From assembly GCA_004369085.1 (NCBI GenBank), contig ML210324.1, forward strand, positions 1 to 48,760: 48,760 nt of DNA. The letters run 5' to 3'. Shown here piece by piece: positions 1 to 10,432 of this stretch; within the stretch, counting starts at the first letter, position 1, and every line of letters starts with the position of its first letter. A program made the translations under genes and the position numbers. The stretch comes from Coprinopsis marcescibilis. Taxonomy: Eukaryota; Basidiomycota; Agaricomycetes; Agaricales; Psathyrellaceae. A model generated the notes under the pieces. The model had not been told where the DNA came from. It searched no databases and was given only the letters and a program-made list of their open reading frames with translations.

Positions 1-259
1 AACACAAGCAGTCATTAGTAAATTACCATGTTAAGGATGGTTTGGAGTGTATACAGAGTGAGTAGGCCAAGTCTTGAAGCAATCGACTCACTATTTCTTT
101 CAATAATAGCCCCCCACAATTCCGCTTGCAACTCCAGTTTTACTCCTTTGAGCACTACAGTGCCCGGATCTTGCAATGGCAACGCAAATTCAGTCTCCAT
201 TGCCCCACAATTGCTTCTATTACTTTTCTGTCATCGTTGTCTTCTTTTTCTTCCCTACT

Positions 260-2542
260 ATGGTAGCCAAAGCAAAGTCCGAAGGTCAGAAACGTCAACA
301 GGGCAACAATGGTCATGATGATGTCATCAATCGTGCAGCTGCTGCATATGAGCTTGAGCTCAAGAAACCTGCCAAATTTCGTCGAGGATCCCGGGCCATT
401 GCCAAAGACTTTGAAAAAAGCTACTTTGAAAGCACTGGAGTGCAAATCAAGATTCACCACACCACTGTTGCTGCACGGGCTGCTGGGAGGAAGAGTCGGA
501 AAGAAGCTGCACAGGCGCAAGAGTGGCTTCTACCAGAGGAAGCAGAGCTTGTTATCAAACATGTTACACAGTGCGCTGACCAAGGTTTTTCTCTTACACA
601 TCGCCGGCTTAAAGAAGACGTTGACCAAATTCTCGGTGCACGTCTTGGTGATGATTTTCCAGAGGAAGGCATAGGGAAGAACTGGACACATCGATTTGTT
701 GAACGAAACTCGGACAGGCTCAAAATGGCATGGTCAATGCCTCTGGAGACAAAACGTGCAAACGCAGTCAATTCAAACACAAACAAAGCATGGTGGGCAC
801 TCCTTAAGAAGACCCTAGAAGAGTACAACATCAAAGCAAGCAATATATATGCAGTCGACGAGGTTGGATGCCAGCCATATGGTGCTGAGCGAGAGCGAGT
901 CATTGGCAGGGCACGTTCAGGGCCACACTATCAGCAGCGAACCGGAAATCGAGAGAACATTACTGTCCTCGTGCCTATCTGTGCAGACGGTTCTTCTCTT
1001 CCTCCTGGAGTGATCTTCAAAGGGAAAGGGTACCAAGTGAAGTGGAAGCAGGATAACCCTGCCAACGCATCGTGAGTTCTAGGAATTCAAGGACAGGATT
1101 GTAGCGCTCACCAACATGGCTTCAGAATTGGGTATTCACAGAAGGGGTGGACCGATAATGAAATAGGCGTCGACTGGCTGAAGATCTTCGATAAGCAGAC
1201 ATCTGAAAAAGCAGATGGTCAATGGCGCCTGCTTTTGGTTGATGGACACACCTCCCACTACAGCCTTGCCTTCCTCGACTACGCCTGGGAGCATAAAGTC
1301 CTTGTGCTCTGCTATCCCTCACACACAACACACATCTATCAGGGACTTGACGTCGTAATATTTGCCGTTCTAAAACGCCGACTCAGTCAGGAACGTGATG
1401 CATTCACCCGAACTCACATTGAGGAAATCACCAAAGAAAACTTTCTCGACATCTATGGACGTGCCCACCTTGCATCATTGTCTCCCGATAACATCAAGGC
1501 CGCATTCCGCAGAACTGGGGTCCATCCTTTCAACCCTTCAGTTGTTACACAGAAGGATCTTGCACCAAGCCAACCCCAGTCCATCGAATCAAACCTCCCA
1601 GTTATGCCGCCAACACCACTACGAATTATCACGAAAGCATTACGGACCCTATCAGAAGAAGATGATGTGCCGTTAGGAACAGTTGATGAAAAAGACGAGC
1701 CACCGTCACCTTCAGAAGCACAAATTGCACGCTGCAAGGAGATTTTGGGAGACGCCGCCAAAGAGCTGGCCAAAACAAACATTGGTTACCTCATTGGTCA
1801 ACAACATGCTTCGTCTACTTCCCCCATGGTCCACTCGAACTCTCAGCCCATTCTCAATGTCCCCACCAACATCACATTTCTTCTGGACACTGAGCCAAAA
1901 ACCAAGACTGAAGCTGTGCTTGTCGCAGCACTGCAAGAGCTCCATGCTGAGACCCAAGGCTTGAAGCAATGTATGGTTGAGCTACAAGCCTCAAACGTAC
2001 TAAACGAGACTTACTGCAACAAGCTCCATTTTCAGCTGGCAATGAAGGAGGAGAAAGCGAAAAATAAAGGACAGAGAAGGGGGAAGCTAATGGGAGATGG
2101 GTTACCACGCATGTTGACAGGTGACGAATTCTATGAAAGGGTTGTTCAGTTCACAGAATGGCAGAAGGAAGAGGAAGAAAAGAAAACCCAGAAAGCGAAT
2201 ACAAAAGCACTGTGGAAGGAGGCTGTAGAGGAGTGGGAAGCTGATAGGGATCGCATTAGGGAGGAGAACAGGTTGCGTGACGAGAGAAACAAGCAGGCAG
2301 AACAGAAATGGAAAGCAGCACAGGCTGCCGCAAAAAAGGCAAAAAAGCGATTTAACACACCTAAACTGGAGAAAGAACCAAGGCTATCCATGCCTAAGAA
2401 GCCAACTCTAAAGGAAATTGAGGCAATGTTGCATGAAGATGATGATGAGGATGGTAGTGGTGACGATTCAGAGGCAGAGGACAGCGGGGATGAGGAGGAA
2501 AGCACAATCGATGGGGCTGATAGCGACAATGAGACGAGATAG
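260..2542 (+). CDS. pogo/Fot1-type DDE transposase (one intron, apparently intact)
   Basis: Cut-and-paste transposase of the Tc1-mariner superfamily, pogo/Fot1 branch, acting on its own element in the nucleus. Exons are 260..1071 and 1126..2542. The GTGAGT...TTCAG intron (54 nt) contains the TGA at 1073 and preserves the frame; splicing gives the family junction NPANASIGYSQKGWTDNE. The product is 742 aa. Residues about 95-160 form a CENP-B/Tc5-type helix-turn-helix (from LPEEAELVIKHV). The catalytic acidic triad is visible as D200 (YAVDEVGC), D310 (LLVDGHTSHYS) and D346 (QGLDVVIF), that is DD35D. The C-terminus is a charged coiled coil ending in an Asp/Glu-rich tail. An upstream in-frame ATG at 176 would add 28 residues rich in Phe; I prefer 260, where MVAKAKSEG begins. 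I could not find terminal inverted repeats, so the element ends are unknown and the left end may lie outside the window. Family call is confident; activity is inferred only from intact motifs. Confidence 0.88.
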
Positions 2543-4379
2543 TCGGTGGCAGTGCCCAGGGTTCCGGCACGTGTTCTGTTTGATGGTTGGACTCCAAATC
2601 CCCCTCCTTGACACGGATTCCTTATACCTCAGCGATTTATCTGTATCCTCCTGTTCTTTTAATATATATATACTCTCAAGATGCATTTTTACAAAGTTAT
2701 CAAAAAGGATTAGCCAAACCGATGTGTTTTGAGTCTGAAAACAATGAAACTCAGTTTCTGCGTTCTAAATGATGGTTGATGACTGTACAATGACATTAAT
2801 CACCTTAACTGAAGATATGATTTTAATCATGTAGAAACTTTATAATGCATGTGGCTGTGATTTCAATGACTTGGGCCGTCAACGGTTCTTGGGTATTTCT
2901 TTGGTTACTTCGCAATATCACTACAGACCATCTTAGACATAGAGGGGATAAGGTGAGGAGTTGAGAGGAGTTAGACTTGTGACCATCTGAGGATGACACC
3001 CAGTGAAAACTCCACTTTGATCAATTTTGATCGGGCAGGGCTGGGTTTGAAAGTGTATTTTTGACCTTGATGACTTTCGATGTATTTACAGTAATACACA
3101 ACACATCTGTCACCAGAAACCCAATACCCACATGCCCAAGCTACCATAATGCCATTACATTGCAGATGTCTTTGTTACAAACAAAGCCAAGCAGATCAAT
3201 ATCCTGTTGTGACTGTTGATGCGACTTGGTCTTGTCCCGTTCCCTTTCCTCCTTGTACCATCCCACTAATCTTGTTGGCATGGATTCATGATACTGCACC
3301 TACATCTGGTGAGCACAGAAATGTCCAGTGATTTCCACGAATGCCAGCCCCTATTTCTCACCATGTCTCATCCCTCTCCCCAGTATTCCGCTCATCTACC
3401 ATGCTTTTCTGGCCTTCAAAGGGTCGTATACAACTTACAAGCACTCATATACATATTAATCAAAGGGATACTAACATGATGGCCACACATGGGCCCTATG
3501 CAAGTCAGGTTGCAACCCATTGACTTAGGTAGAACTCTTTCTAACACCGTTGGTTATGCCCGGTTACCTACAGTGCTTGAGTTTGTTGTGTGTTGCAACC
3601 AGATTTCATCTCCATGCCACATATATGAGCTTATAACGCCAGTTCATAGGTGTTAAGTCTTTTGCTAGTAGCTACCATTCTGATGTACTCAAACTAACTC
3701 TCTACTACTCGCTCTGGCTCTGTGGTTTGATTTGAGGTTGGAAGCACACATGAGGAAGACTGGGTGTGCCGACTTGACTTGGGCTACTTTTGCTACCCGT
3801 GTGCGGAGAGTAACTGCACTGCAGCCCTGTAAACCCCTTACCCTTGCAAAGGGATTTTTCAAGAGTTTGGGAACTTGTTCCTGAATGTTCTTTCATTAAA
3901 AGTTTACTTCCAACCCGTTCTCTGCATACTGGACTCAGTAAATAATGCACTTTACTCTATTCAGATAGTACCATTACATGGACCCTTTGAACAATTGAAC
4001 TTCTAGTATAAATACTATTATACTTATACCCCTTGTGTTGGAGCCTGCGCAAAATATCGGTCTATGTAGTATGCAAATTTATTTACTTAGAGTTGGGAAC
4101 ATCACAAAATCTCAAGGATATCATAATTAATGACTTGAGGCATGTGCATCGCTGCACAGGAGAGTGTTGGGGTGCAGTGCTCATCTCCTCTCCAGATAGC
4201 ATTCTATCACTCTCAGGATCCTAAGACATGCATGCTCATCAAAACGGTAGGATACTAGTAGCCTTCATACCGATAGTTCTCTGCAACAGTATGTAATTAA
4301 TGTCTACAGGCCTTTAATGATACTTCAGTGTCACAGTGCGTGCAGTAGATAGGCGGAATACTGGGGAGAGGGATGAGGC
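2543..4379. other. intergenic region without a supported gene
   Basis: AT-rich sequence between the transposase and the broken coiled-coil gene. Only short open frames occur, none with recognisable motifs or plausible intron borders. The 3' flank and right terminus of the transposon should lie in its first few hundred bases, but I could not match a terminal inverted repeat to the left flank. Confidence 0.5.
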
Positions 4380-6664
4380 ATGGCGAGAAATAGGGGCTGG
4401 CGTTCGTGGAAATCACCGGATTCCTGGATTTTTCATCACTCGCGCGAGAAATTCATCCACGACGATTCTGCCAACCGTAGCCGGGAAGCGCTTGCACAGG
4501 AACGAGCGGAGCTGGACCACCAAAAGGTGTTTTGGCAGCAAGAACGAGAGAGGGCAGAAGACGAGAGGAAGGCCTGGGAGATGATCGAGTGAGGGACTTT
4601 GGCGCGGATGAAGCAGGAGGTGGAAAGGGTTCGCAAACAGCTGGAACGCGATAGGTTGCAGTTGGAGCATGAGAGGGCTGCACAAGAGCGAGAGAGGAAG
4701 GAACTCGACCAAGGGTACGAAATGCTGCATCACCAGAGAGTCGAATGGGAAACAGAGAAGAATACAGTGCTTGCGTCGAAGAAATCATGACGGCCATTTG
4801 AACACGAGCGTTTGGAGCAGGAGAAAGCTACACTTGAACGCAAGTGGGAGAAATTGATGAGTGAGAGGTTGGCCTGGGAGCTTGAATGCTCAGAGAAAGA
4901 TAGAGAGGCTGATAGGGAGAGGGAGAGGGCCAGGAAACAAAAGGAGATGGAGGATAGGAATCGAACAGGGGAGAGGGGAGATGCTGGAGTCCAAAGAAGA
5001 CTCGATGCGATTTGCCAGGAGGCCAGGGATCTCATGGTCAAGGCGAAAGAGGTGGACCAAAGGCAACTTGAAGCTGAGCAACGTCACGCAGACGCAGATT
5101 TTACCCAGGAATTGCTTGCAGTTGTGAAGACTGCTATGTGGGGAAAGGAAAAGGAGCTAAATCAACAAGAAGCTCGCATAAACAAGGCTGAAAGATCGCT
5201 GAAGAAGCAGGACGAAATTTGGAAGCTTTAGAGATGTTGGATGCAATGGAGGAGGCGAATTGTCCTGCCGACTCCATCTTTTGGGAACAAAAGCGCATTG
5301 TCTGGGAGCTCCAACGTTTGGAGAAGGATGGAGAGGCTGACAGGGAGAGGGAGAGGGCCTGGAAACAAGACGAGACAGAGGATGGGAATCGAACAGTTGA
5401 TGAGAGGTTGAAAAGGGAGAGGGGCAACGCTGAGGTCCAAAGACGACTCGACAAGATTTGCCAGGAGGCCAATAATCTCATTGTGAAGGCGAAAGAGGTG
5501 GACCAAAGGCGAATTGAAGCTGAGAAACGTCACTCTGATGCAGTTTTTCTCCAGGAATTGCTTGCAGTTGCGGAGTCTGCTATGCGGGAAAAGGAGCTTA
5601 TTCAACGAGAAGCTCGCATAAACAAGGTCGAAGGATCTCTGAAGAAGCAGGACAAAAATTGTAAGCTTTTAGAAATGTTGGATGCAATGGAGGACGCGAA
5701 TCATCTTGCCAACTCCATCCTTTGGGAGCAAAAGCGGGTTGTTCAGCCATTGGAAAGGGAGCGGGGCCAAATTGAGGCCGACATTCCTAAGAAGTCTGCC
5801 TTTGGACCTAATCTTGCAACAGCAACCACTTCGGAGGAAAGCGCTAAAGGCAAATCAACACAGACGCATATTTCGGAAAACCCACCAGTCAGACCAACCA
5901 CCGAAGCAAAGACAAAACTTGGAGGAAAGCAAAAAGTCGCCAATGTGGGTGAAGACGAGGAGGATGATATGCTTAGAAGAAGGCGCAAGATGCAAAGGCA
6001 GGACTCCGAGTTCGATTGCCATGACAAAGGTGGAATCCGGCGACAAACACAAGAAAAGGCATCTTCAAGCTCTCTCCCTGTGTCTGAACCCAACCCAAGC
6101 CGCCTGACCGGGAGGTTCTGGTCGGCTTTGCCCACTGAGGCTAATAGGCGATCTCGTCATCCAGTCCCACCACCGCGTTCATCTACAGCCTCTTCAGCGT
6201 CAGCTGCACCACAAGTCCCCGGCACCCCTCAGTCGTCTCGAACAAGGTCTCATGCTCCACTCTTCGACGTCGCTCATGGGTTGCAACAGGAGATACCATG
6301 GCAGCCACGCACACGTTCAAAGAGGGAGCTGGTTGCCACATTCCAGAGGAGCGAGATGATGTGGAAGGAACTGTCCTCGATGAACTCGCTGTGGTGGGCA
6401 GATTTCCCTTGGCCAGTCTTTGGAAGGCCGTCGACACCTGATGACATTCACCCTTTGGTCATCAAAGAGTATATTTCGTCTTTTTACCATCTGCATAGTG
6501 CCCGCTCTGTTAGGGAGTGTGTGCTGGTGTACATCTGGCGGTGGCACCACAATAGGTTTGGGAGCAGATTTCTGCACAAAGTTGTGGACGATGACAAGGA
6601 GAGAGTTCAGGAGGCTGCTGACATTGTCATGAAGGGCCTGATAAGACTGCTACCCAAAGCTTGA
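4380..6664 (+). pseudogene. broken paralogue of the downstream coiled-coil gene
   Basis: Degenerate copy of the intact gene at 7820-10096, in the same orientation. The reading frame is interrupted by TGA at 4590-4592 (TGG Trp in the intact copy: IEWENLARVK), by TGA at 4788-4790 (after ASKKS), and by loss of one T near 5227, where the intact copy has CTTTTAG and this copy has CTTTAG. Downstream of that the frame is open for 481 codons to 6664. The Pro/Ser-rich N-terminus of the intact copy (about 70 codons) is missing or unrecognisable. A 430-bp block of the coiled coil is tandemly duplicated (see the repeat at 4875-5740). The C-terminal module is still recognisable: DFPWPVFGRPSTPDDIHPL, then RWHHNRFGSRFLHKV. 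A protein starting near 5219 could still be made from the 3' half, so expression of a truncated product is not excluded. Confidence 0.85.
4875..5740 (+). repeat. tandem duplication of a ~430-bp coiled-coil block
   Basis: Within the broken gene, about 4875-5302 and about 5303-5740 encode the same series: (E)KDREADRERERA, then VQRRLD.ICQEA, KAKEVDQR, EAE.RH.DA, INK.E.SLKKQD, LLEMLDAMEEAN, WEQKR. The intact paralogue has this series only once, so the duplication happened in this copy. The second unit keeps the TVDERLKRERG segment, which is shortened in the first. Confidence 0.8.
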
Positions 6665-6939
6665 CCCTATCAGACATTCTTAATTATTGTCCGTTCGTGT
6701 TCTTTACGTAAATCAGTGAGCCATTCGTTCGCATAATTACAAGTACATTAATTCCATTCAGAGAATCTGTTGGCTTTGGTTAACCGTTATGTAGACCGAT
6801 AAGATAAGATAATTGTTATCCCCAACCACATTATGTCTGTATCGCGTATAGCTTAATACGATATTGTTGCTTTTGCCCTCGTACTGCCGGGTGTGTAGTA
6901 TATGCACATGCGTTACCATGAAGAAGACGTTCAGTGCAG
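6665..6939. other. intergenic spacer
   Basis: AT-rich spacer after the broken coiled-coil gene. It contains short AT-rich palindromic stretches (near 6795-6815) but no supported gene. Confidence 0.4.
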
Positions 6940-7350
6940 CCGATGAGGCGGTCTTTCTCCTCCCCCTTTTGTTCCTTTCCACCCTCAATCCAACTTGCCC
7001 CACTCAACCTCCCCCATCACCCTCTTCACCCTCTCCAACCGCCTCTCAACCCTTTCAAACCTCAGCCGGTGCGCACCCGCCAGATGTGGCGCGGGCGTGT
7101 TCTTGTATGCGTATGCGTAACGGAGGTGCAGGAACAGATTTGCGGTGTGTTTCGAGGGTAATGAGAAGGGAGGTGCATGTGTTGAGGGTGATGAGAAGCT
7201 CAGGTTGGTTGCGTGCGTTGACGGTGATAAGAAGGACTCGGATTCCAATTCCAAGGTGACGGGAGGAGGAGAGGAGGGGGAAGAGGGGTCGAGCACCCGC
7301 ACCCGCTTCACGGGCGAGGGGTAGCAGGAGGAACGAGAATACCGATCGAT
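6940..7350 (-). pseudogene. inverted 3'-end fragment of the gene at 15983-18973
   Basis: Read on the minus strand, this stretch matches the last part of the plus-strand gene at about 18541-18880: YPSPVKRVRVLDPS, then SKHTANLFLHL.YAYAYKN, then HLAGAHRLRFERVERRLER and VMGEVEWGKLD. Relative to the source it carries in-frame insertions of about 6 and 30 bp, then an extra T just after the GKLD codons that brings in a TGA (the source reads GGATGAGGG, this copy GGATTGAGGG). There is no 5' part, so this is a partial duplicate and not a gene. It lies about 11 kb from its source, in opposite orientation. Confidence 0.85.
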
Positions 7351-7579
7351 CACCGGTCTACATCACTCCCGCCTGCAATGTTACCACCAGCGAAGGCATT
7401 ATCGATTTATCGTGCATAAACTGACCACCTGCTGTGGATCTTCTCCTTTGTGATGGTTACAGTTATAATCGATATTCGGTGAGTGACCCTATGCTTTAAG
7501 TTCTGGACCTGGGTCAAACGGATGCACTTTTTCGACTGCGTATTCTGCCTGTCTTGATACGACAAGGAATTCAACTCAT

Positions 7580-7770
7580 AACATATGGCCAGGAAGCTGA
7601 CATAGCCCATGGGCCCATCGTATTTTTAGAATTACAGTGTCTTCTGTCAATCAGCTTTTACCGAAATGGCGTGCCCATTGCCCACGGGCGGTGCCACCAT
7701 GCTGTTGTGCGCTTAACAGCGATTTGAAAGGCTACGCAGGATCCTCTACAGCACTACGCTCTTTCCTTCG
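7580..7770 (+). repeat. dispersed repeat, copy 1 (inverted relative to 20670-20870)
   Basis: Shared blocks in order with the reverse complement of 20670-20870: GAAGCTGACAT, ATTTTTAGAA, CTGTCAATCAG, a G/C-rich palindrome-like core built from GCCCATTGCCCACGG, CATGCTGTT.TGCG and GGATCCTC....ACTACG. It ends about 50 bp before the start of the intact coiled-coil gene and so overlaps its likely promoter. Size and scattered identity suggest a short non-autonomous element, but no target-site duplication was confirmed. Confidence 0.6.
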
Positions 7771-7819
7771 TTCTCTTTCTTATCGCTCCTTGCTGCTTCC
7801 TTGCTAGCGGCTACCAACT

Positions 7820-10096
7820 ATGTCCTTCAAAAGTGACTTCCACCCAGATTCAGTGGGGGGCAACAAGGACTTGGGCGAAAATCAAGCAGACAGATTCTCG
7901 ATATTCTCTGAAATGACTACGATGACTACCCCACCAGCAACTCCGCCACCACGATTTCACCCGTCGTTCTTTGGGTCTCAGCAGACCGCATCCAGCGGCC
8001 CCTGGACTCCCCCTAATGCAAGATTAGATGGGAAATCACAGTTTCCGCCTACTGTTATCAGTGGACAATCACCATTTGTCTCGCAGTATATTGCGAACAG
8101 AGAGGCTCTTGCACGAGAGCGAGAGGAACTGGACCACCAAAAGGGGTATTGGCAGCAAGAACGGGAGAGGGCAGAAGATGAGAGGAAGGCCCGGGAGAGG
8201 ATCGAGTGGGAGAATTTGGCGCGGGTGAAGCAGGAGATGGAAAGAGATCGTGAACGGCTGGAACGCGATAGGTTTCAGTGGGAACGTGAGAGGGCTGCGG
8301 AGGAGAATCAGCAACTGGAGCGCAATAGGGCCGTGCAAGAGCGAGCGAGGAAGGAACTCGACCAGGGCCACGAGATGTTGCGTCGCCAGAGACTCGAATG
8401 GGAAACAGAGAAGAATAAAGTGCTTGTGGGGAAGAAATCGCACCAGCAGTTTGAACACGAGCGTCTGGAGCAGGAGAAATCAGCGCTTGAAAGTGGGTGG
8501 GAGAAGTTGAAGAGTGAGAGGTCCGCCTGGGAGCTCGAGCGTTCGGAGAAGGACAGAGAGGCCGATAGGGAGAGGGAGAGGGCTAGGAAACGAAAGGAGA
8601 CGGAGGATTGGAATCGAGCAGAGGAAGATAGGTTGAAAAGGGAGAGAGACGATGCTGAGGTTCAAAGGCGACTCGACGAGATTCGACAGGAGGCAGAGAA
8701 ACTCACGGTGAAGGCGAAAGAGGTGGACCAAAGGCGACTTGAAGCTGAGCAACGTCACACAGACGCAGCTTTGCTCCAGGAAAAGCTTGCTGTTGTGGAA
8801 AATGCTATGAGGGGAAAGGAAGAGGAGCTAAGGCAACGAGAAGCCCGCATAAACAAGGCCGAAGGATCGCTGAAGAAGCAGGACGAGCTCTGGAAGCTTT
8901 TAGAGTCGTTGGATGCAAGCGAGCTGGAGGCGAACCGTCTTGCCGACAGCTTTAGGCAGCAAAAGCAAATTGTTCAGCAATTGGAATGGGAACGGGGCCA
9001 GTTCGAGGCTGAGAAGCCCGCCGTTGGACCTAATCTCATTACAGCGACCACTTCGGAGGAAAGCGTCGAAGGCAAAGAAACACATACTTCGGGAAAGCCC
9101 CCCATCAAACTGACAACTGAACCGAAGAATGAACCATTCACTGAGCCAAAGGCTGGATCAATCGACGAACCAAAGACGAAACTTGGAGGAAAGCGAAAAG
9201 TCACCATTGAGGTTGTTGAAGACGAAGAAGAGGCTATACTTAGGGGAAGGCGTGATATTCAACGACAGCCTGATCCCGAGTTCGATCCCAAGGCCAAAGG
9301 CGGAGTTGACTTTGGACGTCCTGTTACTGGAAACCAACCAACACGGCCGGACGACATTCGGAAAAATCCAACCGCCAGCAATCGCAATCATCATCCCAGG
9401 CAAGCTCAGCAGGAAGCGTTTCGGCAGCGCGAAGAGGAGATCCGGCGACAAAGACAAGAAAAGGAAAAGGCAGCTTCAAGCTCTCTCCCTGTGCCTCAGC
9501 CCAACCCAATACGAGTCACTCGCTCGACCGGGTCAGGCGCGCAGGCGCCATACTCTGAGACTCAGCGATTTCAGTATCCAGCCCCTCCACCGCGTTCTTT
9601 CTCAGCCTCTCCTGCACCATACGTCCGCGGCACCTCTCAGTCGTCACATTATGCTCGAACAAGGCCTCAAGCCCGAGATAGTTTACCGACGCCACTCTTC
9701 GATGAAAATAGGGCGCGACCGGAGACACCACCGCAGCCACGGGTACGTTCAAAGGGGGAAGCGGTTGCCACATTCAAGAGGAATGAGAGGATGTGGAAGG
9801 AGCTGTCCACGATGAACTCGCTGCGGTGGGTAGACTTTCCATGGCCAGTCTTTGGACGGCCATCAACGCCAGACGAAATTTACCCTTTGGTCATCAAAGA
9901 GTATGTTTCGTCTCCTTATCATCCGCATGGCGGCCGCCCCTTCAGGGAGCATGTGCTGGAGTACATCCGGCGGTGGAACCACGACAGGTTTGGGAGCAAA
10001 TTTCTGAACAAGGTTGTGGAAGATGACAGGGAGAGAGTTCAGGAGGCTGCTGACACTGTCATGAAGGGCTTGGTTGGATTGCTACCCAAGGTTTAA
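7820..10096 (+). CDS. coiled-coil protein with C-terminal FPWP...RWNHDRF module (intact copy)
   Basis: Uninterrupted 758-aa frame without introns, starting at an ATG in the context CCAACTATGT. Residues 1-80 are Pro/Ser/Thr-rich. About 90-370 form a long, highly charged Glu/Arg coiled coil with repeated AREREELD, EKDREADRERERA and RRLEAEQRH segments. About 380-640 are low complexity and include a basic stretch KLGGKRKVTIEVVEDEEEA. The last ~115 residues are a compact conserved module: TFKRNERMWKELSTMNSLRW, VDFPWPVFGRPSTPDEIYPL, then EYIRRWNHDRFGSKFLNKV and a final helix. This module resembles a C-terminal RWHPD(R/K)F motif seen in many agaricomycete hypothetical proteins and, more distantly, in NFKBIL1-like proteins; that link is recalled by pattern, not searched. 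No enzymatic motif is visible. A broken paralogue lies directly upstream. Function unknown; a scaffold or structural role is only an inference. Confidence 0.85.
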   Translation: MSFKSDFHPDSVGGNKDLGENQADRFSIFSEMTTMTTPPATPPPRFHPSFFGSQQTASSGPWTPPNARLDGKSQFPPTVISGQSPFVSQYIANREALAREREELDHQKGYWQQERERAEDERKARERIEWENLARVKQEMERDRERLERDRFQWERERAAEENQQLERNRAVQERARKELDQGHEMLRRQRLEWETEKNKVLVGKKSHQQFEHERLEQEKSALESGWEKLKSERSAWELERSEKDREADRERERARKRKETEDWNRAEEDRLKRERDDAEVQRRLDEIRQEAEKLTVKAKEVDQRRLEAEQRHTDAALLQEKLAVVENAMRGKEEELRQREARINKAEGSLKKQDELWKLLESLDASELEANRLADSFRQQKQIVQQLEWERGQFEAEKPAVGPNLITATTSEESVEGKETHTSGKPPIKLTTEPKNEPFTEPKAGSIDEPKTKLGGKRKVTIEVVEDEEEAILRGRRDIQRQPDPEFDPKAKGGVDFGRPVTGNQPTRPDDIRKNPTASNRNHHPRQAQQEAFRQREEEIRRQRQEKEKAASSSLPVPQPNPIRVTRSTGSGAQAPYSETQRFQYPAPPPRSFSASPAPYVRGTSQSSHYARTRPQARDSLPTPLFDENRARPETPPQPRVRSKGEAVATFKRNERMWKELSTMNSLRWVDFPWPVFGRPSTPDEIYPLVIKEYVSSPYHPHGGRPFREHVLEYIRRWNHDRFGSKFLNKVVEDDRERVQEAADTVMKGLVGLLPKV

Positions 10097-10432
10097 CCCC
10101 CTATCAGATGGCCGTACTGTGTTCATTCAGAATTACTCAACCCAGAAGCACTCAATACTATACTTGTATTCCCAATACGTGGTCATTGCAGCTGAACTAT
10201 GTCTGTCTTCTTATCGCTAATATATTTATAAGCTCATATCATATCCAATCCGTCGATATCCTCTCTCCCATACACTGTCCCACGTCTGCCACAAAGTACG
10301 CCTTACCAGCACAATGAAATTCAAGCAAGCATCAGCTCATCTCGTGCTTGAATTACCCAGCAGACGAGACCTGGTCTCTGTCAACAGCAAATTCGACACC
10401 GCAACTTAAACGTACCCCAGTAAGCGCCCATA

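Noticed and set aside
1073..1075. In-frame TGA, suggesting a dead transposase
   Set aside because: It lies inside a well-formed 54-nt intron whose removal restores the family consensus.
7080..7260. Plus-strand frames over the inverted fragment
   Set aside because: They are complementary-strand shadows of the duplicated 3' gene fragment.
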